A stretch of DNA of 64,000 nt from Proteinivorax tanatarense (GTDB lineage: Bacteria > Bacillota > Proteinivoracia > Proteinivoracales > Proteinivoracaceae), in NCBI RefSeq assembly GCF_040267685.1, contig NZ_CP158367.1, positions 1,798,001 to 1,862,000 of the forward strand. The letters are read 5' to 3'. Positions 52,910 through 61,965 of the stretch are shown piece by piece. The first letter of the stretch is position 1, and the number at the start of each line of letters is the position of its first letter. A model generated the notes under the pieces. That model was given only the letters and a program-made list of their open reading frames with translations, ran no database searches and was not told the DNA's origin. The position numbers were made by a program, and so were the translations under genes.

Positions 52910-53650
52910 TTGGCAAAAGTAAAAATAAAGAATGCTTCTGTTAATTATATGGGTATAAAAGGAATTACAGAAGCCGTTAAAAATATAAATTTAAATGTAA
53001 ATAAAGGTGAATTTATTTCTATAGTTGGACCTTCTGGATGCGGAAAGTCAACGTTGCTTTCTTTAATAGCTGGTTTAGTAAAACATACTGATGGGGTGGT
53101 GGAAAATACTTTTCTTAGAAGTGGATACATGTTTCAACAAGACCTCTTACTTCCATGGCGCACCGTTTTTGATAATACTATCCTTGGATTAGAAGTTTCC
53201 AAAAAATCAACTGAAGAAAATAAAAGGTACGCTGAACAATTACTAATGTCTATGGGTCTTGAAGATTTCATTAACTTCTATCCCTCAGAGTTATCAGGGG
53301 GAATGAGGCAAAGGGTAGCATTAGCTCGTACGCTGGTGCTCAAACCTGATTTATTATTGTTAGATGAGCCTTTTTCTGCTTTAGATTATCAAACTCGCCT
53401 AAATATGCAGCAAGAAGTAAGCCTCAAATTGCGTACAGAAGGTAAAACAGTAATTTTAGTCACCCACGATATTTCCGAAGCTATTGCTATGACTGATAAA
53501 GTAGTTATTTTAACTAAGCGTCCTGGTCAAATAATTAAGACTATTAATATAGAGTTAAAGTGTCAATTAGAAGAACCTAGATCAAGACGTAGAGCTTCAA
53601 ATTTTGGAAAGTACTTTAATGAAATATGGGAGGTATTAGATAATGCTTAA
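52910..53650 (+). CDS. ABC transporter ATPase (SsuB/TauB/ThiZ type)
   Basis: A 246-residue ATPase with Walker A GPSGCGKST (about residues 42-50), Q loop YMFQQDLLLPWRTVFDN (the LLPW form typical of nitrate/sulfonate/thiamine-precursor importers), signature LSGGMRQRVALAR, Walker B LLLLDEPFSALD, and switch THDISEAIAM. TTG start with AAAGGAGGAAG 5-7 nt upstream. Its stop overlaps the permease start by 8 bp. Confidence 0.92.
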   Translation: MAKVKIKNASVNYMGIKGITEAVKNINLNVNKGEFISIVGPSGCGKSTLLSLIAGLVKHTDGVVENTFLRSGYMFQQDLLLPWRTVFDNTILGLEVSKKSTEENKRYAEQLLMSMGLEDFINFYPSELSGGMRQRVALARTLVLKPDLLLLDEPFSALDYQTRLNMQQEVSLKLRTEGKTVILVTHDISEAIAMTDKVVILTKRPGQIIKTINIELKCQLEEPRSRRRASNFGKYFNEIWEVLDNA

Positions 53651-54470
53651 TATTAAAAAAGCACTAGTACCTAAAGCAGCAAATCAAAAACATCGAGATT
53701 ATATTTTTCAAAAAAAAATTTACAATTTTACTATTATTTTTTCTCAGTTTTTTGTTTTATTTGCGCTATTAGTTTTGTGGGAGTGGGCAGCAAGAGTGGG
53801 TATTATTAACACCTTTCTTACCAGTCAGCCTACGAAGGTGTGGAATACAATATTAACTCTATATGAGAATTCAACTCTTTTTTATCATATAAGAATAACC
53901 ATCTTAGAAACAGGAGTCAGTTTTATTTTAGGCACAATTATCGGAACCCTAATTGCAACAATATTATGGTGGTGGAAGTTTTTAAATAAAGTTATGGATC
54001 CCTATCTTATTATTTTAAATAGTTTGCCTAAGGTTGCTTTAGGTCCTTTATTTATAATAATATTTGGACTGGGTTTTAAAAGTATTATAGCAATGGCATT
54101 AGCCATCTCAGTAATAAGTACCACAATTATTGTGCTCAGCGGCTTTACAAATGTAGACAATAACTATTTAAAACTTGTTAAAACTTTTGGTGCATCTAAG
54201 TATACCACCTTTACCAAAATAATACTCCCTGCAAGCATACCTACAATTGCATCAGCTTTGCGGGTTAGTTTAAGTTTGTCCTGGGTCGGAGTTGTTGTAG
54301 GAGAATTTTTAACGGGAAGGGCAGGCCTGGGATATTTAGCTATCTATGGCGGGCAAACATATCAAATGGATTTGGTCATAACTAGTGTTGTGCTTTTAGC
54401 AATCTGCTCTGCAATATCTTATCAAATTTTAGTTTTTGCAGAGAAAAAAATTCAAAAACGTTACTCATAA
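53643..54470 (+). CDS. ABC transporter permease (SsuC/TauC/ThiX type)
   Basis: A 275-residue BPD-type permease with six membrane helices. The EAA-loop-like segment KTFGASKYTTFTKIILPASIPTIASALRVSLSLSW in the C-terminal half contacts the ATPase. The N-terminal LWEWAARVGIINTFLTSQPTKVW and NSLPKVALGPLFIIIFGLG segments are typical of the family. It completes the importer and is followed by a bidirectional hairpin at 54557-54596. Confidence 0.91.
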   Translation: MLNIKKALVPKAANQKHRDYIFQKKIYNFTIIFSQFFVLFALLVLWEWAARVGIINTFLTSQPTKVWNTILTLYENSTLFYHIRITILETGVSFILGTIIGTLIATILWWWKFLNKVMDPYLIILNSLPKVALGPLFIIIFGLGFKSIIAMALAISVISTTIIVLSGFTNVDNNYLKLVKTFGASKYTTFTKIILPASIPTIASALRVSLSLSWVGVVVGEFLTGRAGLGYLAIYGGQTYQMDLVITSVVLLAICSAISYQILVFAEKKIQKRYS

Positions 54471-54556
54471 GTTAAAGTGCAATCAAGTTAGGCCTACCTC
54501 TGAAATAAAAACCATTCTTTTTTTACTGCGCTGCTGTCCCACTTAATCTGCAATAA

Positions 54557-54596
54557 ATCAAAACAAACACCATATCAAAATGGTGTTTGTTTTGAT
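54557..54596. terminator. Bidirectional terminator between convergent genes
   Basis: Perfect 17-bp stem ATCAAAACAAACACCAT / ATGGTGTTTGTTTTGAT with a 6-nt loop and T-rich ends on both sides. The right arm encodes the last residues of the minus-strand ORF at 54575-54838, whose stop codon is in the loop. Confidence 0.85.
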
Positions 54597-54838
54597 TTTA
54601 AAAATTCATAATAACTTAGCAATCCAATTTCATAATTACTTTTTTGCCTTTTTTTCAACAAAGTAGACTTTTTTATGTCGTTTAGGATATTTGTAGTTTT
54701 TTCAGAGGACTTACATACTTTATCAAGATCAAGATTAAACTTTTGTTCAATATCTATTGCCCAACCCACACGACTAGTAATTCCTTTTTCAGTTAGCTGT
54801 TTAGATTTAAGAAAAGTTCTGAACTGTTTCCTCTTCAA
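54575..54838 (-). CDS. Small basic hypothetical protein
   Basis: An 87-residue protein if started at the TTG at 54838, which has GGGAGGGG about 6 nt upstream; the longer frame to 54907 has no ribosome site. It is Lys-rich, helical in outline (KRKQFRTFLKSKQLT, then SEKTTNILNDIKKSTLLKKRQ) and has no recognised motif. Its end lies inside a terminator hairpin. Two inverted repeats precede it. It might be a small DNA-binding protein, but nothing proves it. Confidence 0.55.
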   Translation of the reverse strand: MKRKQFRTFLKSKQLTEKGITSRVGWAIDIEQKFNLDLDKVCKSSEKTTNILNDIKKSTLLKKRQKSNYEIGLLSYYEFLKSKQTPF

Positions 54839-54909
54839 ATTTACCCCTCCCAAAATCACTGCTATTAAATAATATGCAAATGTTAATGCATTATTCAGGG
54901 TTTGCATTC

Positions 54910-54949
54910 AGCCTTAAATAAATTAGGCAAATCTAATTAAGGCTCTTTT
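54910..54949 (+). terminator. Orphan plus-strand hairpin with T tract
   Basis: AGCCTTAA (54910-54917) / TTAAGGCT (54937-54944) followed by TTTTT on the plus strand. No plus-strand gene ends here. A further inverted repeat ATGCAAA/TTTGCAT lies just to the left (about 54880-54907). The rest of 54950-55089 shows no gene. Confidence 0.5.
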
Positions 54950-55089
54950 TGGGGGGACAACCAGTAAAGCAAAATGAAAATTGTAATCTATGCTAAATAT
55001 ACCTTTATTTTAAGAAATATTTTTCTGTGCCATAATTTTATATAATTACATACAAAAAATTTAGCTATTATACCACCTAAAATCATGAA

Positions 55090-55135
55090 CAACAAAAAGG
55101 CATAATTACACTTAATATATGTAATTATGCCTTTT
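55090..55135 (-). terminator. Terminator downstream of engB
   Basis: 16-bp stem AAAAGGCATAATTACA / TGTAATTATGCCTTTT, T-rich on the minus-strand side. It lies about 105 nt beyond the engB stop, with no gene between. Confidence 0.75.
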
Positions 55136-55241
55136 ACAGTTTTTATTTAACACCTAAGCAGATTAAAACTGCATTAGTTAGTGCCTTCCCATAGTTAGTT
55201 AAACAAAATCGTAACCAGTTAAGTCTTCTTAGAGCTCCCTT

Positions 55242-55832
55242 TCAATTATTTATTTCTACAAGTCCAGATAGAGATTCCCAAACTTCTTCCTTGCCTGTTT
55301 TTGTGTTTGCTGAAAAAACAATTGGGTAATCTTTAGGCACACTTAACACATCACAAACTATTTTTAAATTTTTGTGAATTTGATTTTTCGACAGTTTATC
55401 TGATTTTGTTGCGACTAGCAAAACTGGAAAATTATTTTCTAAAAGCCAAGAAAACATTCCTTGATCTTCTTCAGTAGGCTTATGTCTTAAATCTATAAGC
55501 TGCACTACTCCCTGTAATGGTGTTCTATTTAAAAGATAACTCTCTATCATTTTTTTCCAACCTATTTTTTGCTCTTTAGAAACTTTGGCAAAACCGTAAC
55601 CTGGAAGATCAACAAATCTAAGTTGATTGTTGACATCATAGAAGTTAATTGTCTGAGTTTTCCCGGGTTTTCCACTTGTCCTAGCCATGTTTTTTCGGTT
55701 AACTAAAGTATTTATTATAGATGATTTTCCCACATTAGACCTGCCTACAAAAGCAATTTCAGGATACATTTCTGGAGGATATTGGTGAGGTTTAACGGCA
55801 CTAATCAAATACTCCGCTTGTTTTATCTTCAT
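55242..55832 (-). CDS. engB: Ribosome-biogenesis GTPase EngB (YsxC/YihA)
   Basis: A 196-residue TrmE-Era-EngA-EngB-Septin-type GTPase. G1 GRSNVGKSSIINTL (about residues 30-43), G3 FVDLPGYGFAKVS, G4 VATKSDKL, G5 VFSANTKTG. EngB is needed for 50S subunit assembly. Its ATG overlaps the lon stop by 4 bp, the usual lon-engB pairing of Firmicutes. Confidence 0.96.
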   Translation of the reverse strand: MKIKQAEYLISAVKPHQYPPEMYPEIAFVGRSNVGKSSIINTLVNRKNMARTSGKPGKTQTINFYDVNNQLRFVDLPGYGFAKVSKEQKIGWKKMIESYLLNRTPLQGVVQLIDLRHKPTEEDQGMFSWLLENNFPVLLVATKSDKLSKNQIHKNLKIVCDVLSVPKDYPIVFSANTKTGKEEVWESLSGLVEINN

Positions 55833-58144
55833 TTAGCATCCACCAACGCTATATCCCATACTTCTTCGATAGTTTCAACTAAATGGATTTTCAGTTTTTT
55901 TCTTACATTAGCTGGAATATCATTGACATCTCTTTTGTTGTCTTTTGGTAGAATAACTTCGTTTATAGCAGCTCTGTGGGCGGCCAACACTTTTTCCTTA
56001 ACCCCACCTATAGGCAATACTTTTCCTCTCAAGGTGATTTCACCAGTCATAGCTACATCTCTTCTTATTCTTCTTCCCGATAACACAGAAATTAGCGCAG
56101 TAGACATAGTAATTCCAGCAGAAGGTCCGTCCTTTGGTATAGCCCCTTCTGGAACATGAATATGTATGTCCCTAGTTTTATGAAAGTCTTTTTCAATATT
56201 TAAGTATTTTCCTTTAGCTCTAATCATACTAAGGGCTGCTCTAGCAGATTCTTGCATCACATCGCCAAGTTTTCCTGTCAAAGTTAATTTGCCTGTCCCA
56301 GACATAGTGGTGGCTTCAACTGCTAGTATATCACCGCCTGTTTGGGTCCATGCTAGTCCAGTTGCAACACCTATTTCATCGTTCTTTTCTTTTTCTCCCC
56401 ATCTAAATTTAGGAGTCCCTAAATATGAGTGAATATTTTGAACCGTAATCTTTACCTGTTCTTGCTCATTTGAAACAATTTCTTTAACACCTTTCCTGCA
56501 CAGTGTTCCACATGCTCTCTCTAAATTTCTAACTCCCGACTCTCTTGTATACTCCCTAATGGTTTTAATAATAGCTTGCTTAGAAATTGAAAACTGCTTA
56601 GACTTTAAACCATGTTCTTTCATTTGTCGTGGTATTAAATATTTTTTCGCAATTGATACTTTTTCATCCTCAGTGTAACCTTCAATATTTATTACTTCCA
56701 TTCTATCGAGCAACGGCCTTGGTATTGGATGTAAGGCATTGGCAGTTGTTATAAAAAGTACATTACTTAAATCAAAGGGAAGTTCAATAAAATGATCACT
56801 AAAAGTAGAATTTTGTTCTGGATCTAAAACTTCTAAAAGAGCTGCTGACGGGTCTCCTCTAAAGTCGGTACTCATTTTATCAATTTCATCTAACAAAAAG
56901 ACTGGATTCTTTGTTCCTGCATTTTTTATACCCTGCATAATTCTACCTGGCAGAGCTCCCACATATGTGCGACGATGCCCTCTTATTTCAGCTTCGTCCC
57001 TTACGCCACCAAGAGACATTCTAACAAATTCACGTTCTAGAGATCTTGCAACTGATTTTGCTAAAGAGGTTTTTCCCACTCCTGGGGGGCCAACTAAGCA
57101 AATTATTGGACTTTTCATTTCATCGGCCATCTGTCTAACCGCTAAAAACTCTAAAATTCTTTCCTTCACCTTATCCAGCCCATAGTGGTCTTCATCTAGT
57201 ATTTTCTCTGAGCTGGCTATATCTAACTTATCCTCACTTTCCTCTTTCCACGGCAAGTCCACCACCCAATCAAGATATGTGCGAAGTACCGACCCCTCTG
57301 CAGCATTAGGCGCCATTCTTTCTAACCTATCAATTTCTTTATGTACTTTTTTTAAAGTTTGCTCCGAAAGTCCTAACTTATCAACTTTTTTCCGATATTC
57401 TTCTACTTCTTCTCTTTGTGTATCACCTAATTCTTTTTGTATAGCTTTCATCTGTTCTCTTAGGTAATATTCTTTTTGAGTTTTATCCATTTGATTTTTT
57501 ACTCTATCACTAATCTTCTTTTCAATTTCTAAAACTTGTATTTCATGACTTAAGAACTCCAATAATTTAAGCAAACGATCTTTTGGCTGTATTGCCTCTA
57601 AAATTTTCTGTTTTTGCTCTACTTTTAGAGATAAGTGAGAAGCAACTACATCAGCAAATCGTCCTGGTTCTGAGATATCTTGAACAATATCTAACGACTC
57701 ACCTGCTGTTTTTTTACCTAATTTAATATATTGCTCAAACTGATATAGTGTATTACGCATCAGAGCCTCTATCTCATAATTCTTTTCTTCTTTTTCATCA
57801 TAAACCTCAACCTCAACTTCAGAAAATTTATCTTTATGGTAGAAGTTATTGATTTTAACTCGATTTTCACCCTCTACCAGTACTCTAATTGTGCCACCAG
57901 GTAGTTTTAACACCTGCTTTATTTCAATTAGTGTACCAGTTCTATATAGGTCATTATCAACAGGTTCATCAATATTAGCATCCTTTTGTGGCACCAGTAC
58001 AATTCGACTATTTCTCTCCATAGCCGAATTAAGAGCAGCTATTGACTTTTCTCGACCTACATCCAAATGAATTATCATATTAGGAAACACTATTAAACCT
58101 CTAAGAGGCATAAGTGGATATTTACTTATTGTAGTCTCTTCCAT
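55829..58144 (-). CDS. lon: ATP-dependent protease LonA
   Basis: A protein of 771 residues from the ATG at 58144, preceded by GGGGGTGA; another ATG lies 15 bp upstream. N-terminal LON domain (PLMPLRGLIVFPNMIIHLDVG), coiled-coil region, AAA+ module with Walker A GPPGVGKTSL (about residue 350) and Walker B VFLLDEIDKM. The peptidase domain carries catalytic Ser in PKDGPSAGITM and Lys in RGKVLPIGGVKEKVLAA. It degrades misfolded and regulatory proteins. Confidence 0.97.
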   Translation of the reverse strand: MEETTISKYPLMPLRGLIVFPNMIIHLDVGREKSIAALNSAMERNSRIVLVPQKDANIDEPVDNDLYRTGTLIEIKQVLKLPGGTIRVLVEGENRVKINNFYHKDKFSEVEVEVYDEKEEKNYEIEALMRNTLYQFEQYIKLGKKTAGESLDIVQDISEPGRFADVVASHLSLKVEQKQKILEAIQPKDRLLKLLEFLSHEIQVLEIEKKISDRVKNQMDKTQKEYYLREQMKAIQKELGDTQREEVEEYRKKVDKLGLSEQTLKKVHKEIDRLERMAPNAAEGSVLRTYLDWVVDLPWKEESEDKLDIASSEKILDEDHYGLDKVKERILEFLAVRQMADEMKSPIICLVGPPGVGKTSLAKSVARSLEREFVRMSLGGVRDEAEIRGHRRTYVGALPGRIMQGIKNAGTKNPVFLLDEIDKMSTDFRGDPSAALLEVLDPEQNSTFSDHFIELPFDLSNVLFITTANALHPIPRPLLDRMEVINIEGYTEDEKVSIAKKYLIPRQMKEHGLKSKQFSISKQAIIKTIREYTRESGVRNLERACGTLCRKGVKEIVSNEQEQVKITVQNIHSYLGTPKFRWGEKEKNDEIGVATGLAWTQTGGDILAVEATTMSGTGKLTLTGKLGDVMQESARAALSMIRAKGKYLNIEKDFHKTRDIHIHVPEGAIPKDGPSAGITMSTALISVLSGRRIRRDVAMTGEITLRGKVLPIGGVKEKVLAAHRAAINEVILPKDNKRDVNDIPANVRKKLKIHLVETIEEVWDIALVDAK

Positions 58145-58215
58145 TTCAGTCACCCCCATAATATAGTTACCCTTTCTATTTTATACCAACCTATTTTAAA
58201 AAACAAGGTATCTTC

Positions 58216-59883
58216 TTATGCTTGACTTACAGATACTGCTGAAATCAAAGGCTTTTGGTTAATATTTTCTTTATCTTCTAGAACCTTCTCTATTACTTCA
58301 GCTAATGTTTCAACAGGTACTACCTCTATACCATCTATTTGACTAAGCACATCTTGCCAGTTCTCCCTAGGAATAAATACACGTGTTGCTCCCGCCTGTT
58401 TAGCAGCTTCTACCTTAGGAACTATTCCTCCTACAGGTTTAATATAACCTCTTATAGAAATTTCTCCAGTCATAGCAGTTAAATTGTCAATAGGTTTTTC
58501 CAATATAGCAGAATATATTCCTATAGCTATGGCTACTCCAGCAGAGGGTCCATCCACTGGCGTTCCACCAGGAAAATTAATATGAATATCATAGTTCTCT
58601 ATAGGTACTTTTAGGAACTTTTTTATTGCTGTCAATACATTATCAAGTGACCCCTTTGCCATACTTTTCCTTTTAATGGTTTTTCCAGCATTACCTAATT
58701 GCTCTTCTTCAACTACTCCTGTCATTACAATTTTCCCTTCGCCTAAGGCTTTTGTGGCAGTCACTTCCAACTCTAAAATAGCACCCATGTTAGGTCCATA
58801 AACTGCTAATCCATTTATACACCCAATTTGTGGCTTTTTCTTAACCTTACGCTCAGGTCGTGGAGTAATTTGACTGCTATTTACTACCCATTCGATATCA
58901 GCAGGTATCAGCCTATTTCTTCCATCATTAGTAGCTATTCCAGCAGCTATCTGTATAACATTTACCGCTTCTCTGCCATTAGTAGCATACTTTGTTAACA
59001 CATCTAAGGCTTTTTCTTCAATAGGAAATCTAATCTTATCACTGGCATTTTTAGCAATTAAAGCTATCTCGTCCGGAAGTAGAGAACGGAAAAAAACTTC
59101 AACACACCTTGACCTAATTGCTGGTGGAATATCCTGGGGCTGTCTGGTAGTTGCTCCTACTAACCTAAAATCTGCCGGTAGCCCTTGTTGAAATATTTCA
59201 TGAATATGAACTGGAATATTACTATCCTCAGAGCTATAGTAAGCACTTTCTAAAAAAACTTTCCTGTCCTCTAAAACCTTTAACAACTTATTCATTTGTA
59301 TGTTGTGCAGCTCACCAATTTCATCAATAAACAACATACCACCGTGGGCCTTTGTTACAGCTCCAGGCTTCGGTTGAGGAATGCCGGCCATTCCCATCGC
59401 ACCCGCACCTTGATATATGGGATCGTGAACTGAGCCTATTAAAGGATCTGCAATTCCTCTTTCATCGAATCGTGCTGTTGTAGCATCTAGTTCAAAAAAT
59501 TTAGCCTCACCTTTAAAAGGTGACAATGGATTTCTTTTTGCTTCTTCTAGCACTAGTCGAGCAGCCGCTGTTTTTCCGACACCAGGTGGTCCGTATATAA
59601 TTACATGCTGAGGGTTGCTACCGCATAATGAAGCTCTTAAAGCTTTTAGACCTTGCCCTTGACCGATAATCTCTGAAAAGTTGCTAGGTCTTGTTTTTTC
59701 CGCAAGCGGCTCAGTTAAGCTTATACTTTTCATATTTCTCAGTTTATCTAACTCTTTTCTAGATTCTTTTTCCACAGCATGTTTATTTGACTGTTGTGAC
59801 CTTAATAAATTCCAAAAATACAAACCAATAACAATAGCAAAAAAGATTTGTATAAAAGTCAATATTCCTAAAATTTCTGACAT
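58216..59883 (-). CDS. lonB: ATP-dependent protease LonB (sporulation type)
   Basis: A 555-residue protein lacking the large LON N-domain; instead an N-terminal membrane helix (about residues 4-24) is followed by a charged linker. Walker A YGPPGVGKTAAARL, Walker B GGMLFIDEIGELHNIQ. The peptidase domain has Ser in VDGPSAGVAIAIG and Lys in GYIKPVGGIVPKVEAAKQAG. This plan is that of Bacillus LonB, made in the forespore under sigma F. It lies 72 bp upstream of lonA, as in Bacillus. Confidence 0.95.
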   Translation of the reverse strand: MSEILGILTFIQIFFAIVIGLYFWNLLRSQQSNKHAVEKESRKELDKLRNMKSISLTEPLAEKTRPSNFSEIIGQGQGLKALRASLCGSNPQHVIIYGPPGVGKTAAARLVLEEAKRNPLSPFKGEAKFFELDATTARFDERGIADPLIGSVHDPIYQGAGAMGMAGIPQPKPGAVTKAHGGMLFIDEIGELHNIQMNKLLKVLEDRKVFLESAYYSSEDSNIPVHIHEIFQQGLPADFRLVGATTRQPQDIPPAIRSRCVEVFFRSLLPDEIALIAKNASDKIRFPIEEKALDVLTKYATNGREAVNVIQIAAGIATNDGRNRLIPADIEWVVNSSQITPRPERKVKKKPQIGCINGLAVYGPNMGAILELEVTATKALGEGKIVMTGVVEEEQLGNAGKTIKRKSMAKGSLDNVLTAIKKFLKVPIENYDIHINFPGGTPVDGPSAGVAIAIGIYSAILEKPIDNLTAMTGEISIRGYIKPVGGIVPKVEAAKQAGATRVFIPRENWQDVLSQIDGIEVVPVETLAEVIEKVLEDKENINQKPLISAVSVSQA

Positions 59884-59972
59884 AATAATCCCCCTCGTTT
59901 CACTTAGCTTTTTAAAAAGTATTATTCACCAAACAAGCAGAGTTTATGCCAAAAAATTTAATAGAATTTTAC

Positions 59973-60024
59973 TAAAAGAAAGGGCTACCTCAAAACGGGA
60001 CTTAGCCCTGTTTTTGAGACAGCC
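59973..60024 (-). terminator. Terminator of tig-clpP-clpX (GGCTGTCTCA-type hairpin)
   Basis: On the minus strand GGCTGTCTCAAAA pairs with TTTTGAGGTAGCC (13 bp, two G-U) and is followed by CTTTCTTTTAG, 14 nt past the clpX stop. The stem repeats the one after pbp2 at 4067-4104. Confidence 0.83.
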
Positions 60025-60037
60025 TCTCTAATTACAA

Positions 60038-61300
60038 TTAAGCGGTTTCGTCTTCTTTTTTCTTTTTAGATGTTACTAAAACTGGCTCTTTACCTTCCGT
60101 TAAAACTTCTTTTGTGATAATACACTTTGTTACATTATCTTTTGATGGAATATCATACATTATATCTTGCATTAATTTCTCCATAATTGCTCTAAGTCCT
60201 CTAGCACCAGTTTTCCTCTTTATAGCTTCTTTAGCAATCGCTTCTAAACAATCTTTTTCAAATTCGATTTCTATATTATCAATTTTAAATAGTTTTTCAT
60301 ATTGTTTAACTAAAGAATTTTTTGGCTCCGTTAAGATTTGTATTAAAGCCTCTTCATCCAAAGCTTCTAAAGGAGCTACAACTGGCACCCTACCAACAAA
60401 CTCAGGAATTAGACCAAACTTAAGCAAATCCTCTGGTAAAACGTCTTTTAGTATATCTCCAACGTTTTGCTCTTCCTTTGTTTTAATATCTGCACCAAAA
60501 CCCATTACTTTCTTACCTGTCCTATTTTGAATTATCTTTTCTAAGCCATCGAATGCTCCACCGACTATAAATAGTACATTCGTTGTATCAATTTGAATAA
60601 ACTCTTGGTGAGGATGTTTTCTACCACCTTGAGGAGGTACACTTGCTGTTGTTCCCTCTAGAATTTTTAGTAAAGCTTGTTGAACTCCTTCACCACTCAC
60701 ATCTCTAGTAATTGAAGGGTTATCTGATTTCCTAGCTATTTTATCAATTTCGTCTACATAAATAATGCCTTTTTCAGCTTTTTCTACATCATAATCTGCT
60801 GCTTGAATTAGTTTCAAAAGAATATTTTCAACATCTTCACCTACATATCCAGCTTCTGTTAAAGAAGTTGCGTCAGCAATTGCAAAAGGCACTTTTAGCA
60901 TCCTTGCCAAAGTTTGAGCCAATAAAGTTTTCCCAACTCCAGTAGGACCTATAAATAATATATTGCTTTTTTGTAGTTCTATATCGTCGTTTTCAATTTC
61001 AGCTTGCACTCTCTTATAATGATTATAAACAGCTACTGATAAAGCTTTTTTAGCTTCATCTTGACCAATAACATATGAATCAAGAGCATCTTTTATTTCA
61101 TACGGCTTAGGTACATCTGTTAGCTTAGATTCTTCGTCAAGTACTTGTTCGCTAAATTCTTCTTCAATAATTTCAGTGCATAACTCTATACATTCATCAC
61201 AAATATAAACTCCTGGACCTGCGACAAGTTTTTTAACCTCATCCTGTTCTTTGCCACAAAATGAACATTTTAATTTATGCTTATCTTCATTAAATTTCAT
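60038..61300 (-). CDS. clpX: ClpX, ATPase subunit of the Clp protease
   Basis: A 420-residue AAA+ unfoldase. Zinc-binding N-domain ([11 protein letters not shown]...[11 protein letters not shown]12-C15-C34-C37), Walker [16 protein letters not shown] (about residues 118-132), Walker [10 protein letters not shown], sensor region with [12 protein letters not shown]. It delivers substrates to ClpP. It lies 8 nt after clpP. Confidence 0.97.
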   Translation of the reverse strand: MKFNEDKHKLKCSFCGKEQDEVKKLVAGPGVYICDECIELCTEIIEEEFSEQVLDEESKLTDVPKPYEIKDALDSYVIGQDEAKKALSVAVYNHYKRVQAEIENDDIELQKSNILFIGPTGVGKTLLAQTLARMLKVPFAIADATSLTEAGYVGEDVENILLKLIQAADYDVEKAEKGIIYVDEIDKIARKSDNPSITRDVSGEGVQQALLKILEGTTASVPPQGGRKHPHQEFIQIDTTNVLFIVGGAFDGLEKIIQNRTGKKVMGFGADIKTKEEQNVGDILKDVLPEDLLKFGLIPEFVGRVPVVAPLEALDEEALIQILTEPKNSLVKQYEKLFKIDNIEIEFEKDCLEAIAKEAIKRKTGARGLRAIMEKLMQDIMYDIPSKDNVTKCIITKEVLTEGKEPVLVTSKKKKEDETA

Positions 61301-61308
61301 AACATCAC

Positions 61309-61902
61309 CTACCCATTAACAGTGTTACGTTCCATTACCTCGTCTACAATACCATATTCCTTCGCCTCATCTGCTGACATAAACTTATCCCTATCAGTAT
61401 CTTTTTCAATTACTTCTATAGGCTGACCAGTTCTTTTAGCTAAGATTTCATTTAATTTTTGCTTTGTTTTAATTATATGTTCTGCATGGATTTTAATGTC
61501 AGTAGCTTGGCCTCGAGCACCACCTAACGGCTGATGTATCATAACTTCACTATTAGGTAGAGCAAATCTCTTTTTTTCCTTGCCAGCAGCAAGTAAAAAT
61601 GCTCCCATACTAGCAGCTAAACCAACGCAAATAGTAGATACATCAGGCTTTATATACTGAATTGTATCATAAATAGCCATTCCTGCTGTGATTGAGCCAC
61701 CAGGGCTATTAATATACAAATATATATCCTTTTTAGGGTCTTCTGCTTCTAAAAACAATAGTTGGGCAATTACTGTATTGGCAACATTGTCATCGATAGC
61801 GCTCCCTATAAAAACAATGCGGTCTTTTAATAACCTAGAATAAATATCGTAAGATCTTTCCCCTCTATTACTCTGTTCCACAACCATTGGCACAAGGTTC
61901 AT
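61309..61902 (-). CDS. clpP: ATP-dependent Clp protease proteolytic subunit ClpP
   Basis: A 197-residue serine peptidase. Catalytic Ser in [15 protein letters not shown] (about residue 98), His in [11 protein letters not shown] (about 123), Asp in [14 protein letters not shown] (about 172). The N-terminal [25 protein letters not shown] is typical and includes a short propeptide. Order tig-clpP-clpX-lonB-lonA-engB is the common Firmicute protein-quality-control block. Confidence 0.97.
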   Translation of the reverse strand: MNLVPMVVEQSNRGERSYDIYSRLLKDRIVFIGSAIDDNVANTVIAQLLFLEAEDPKKDIYLYINSPGGSITAGMAIYDTIQYIKPDVSTICVGLAASMGAFLLAAGKEKKRFALPNSEVMIHQPLGGARGQATDIKIHAEHIIKTKQKLNEILAKRTGQPIEVIEKDTDRDKFMSADEAKEYGIVDEVMERNTVNG

Positions 61903-61965
61903 AGCACATACCCCTTTCCTTACTTTTTAAATTTTATGTTTATAGTAAAGTTATATTACTATCCT

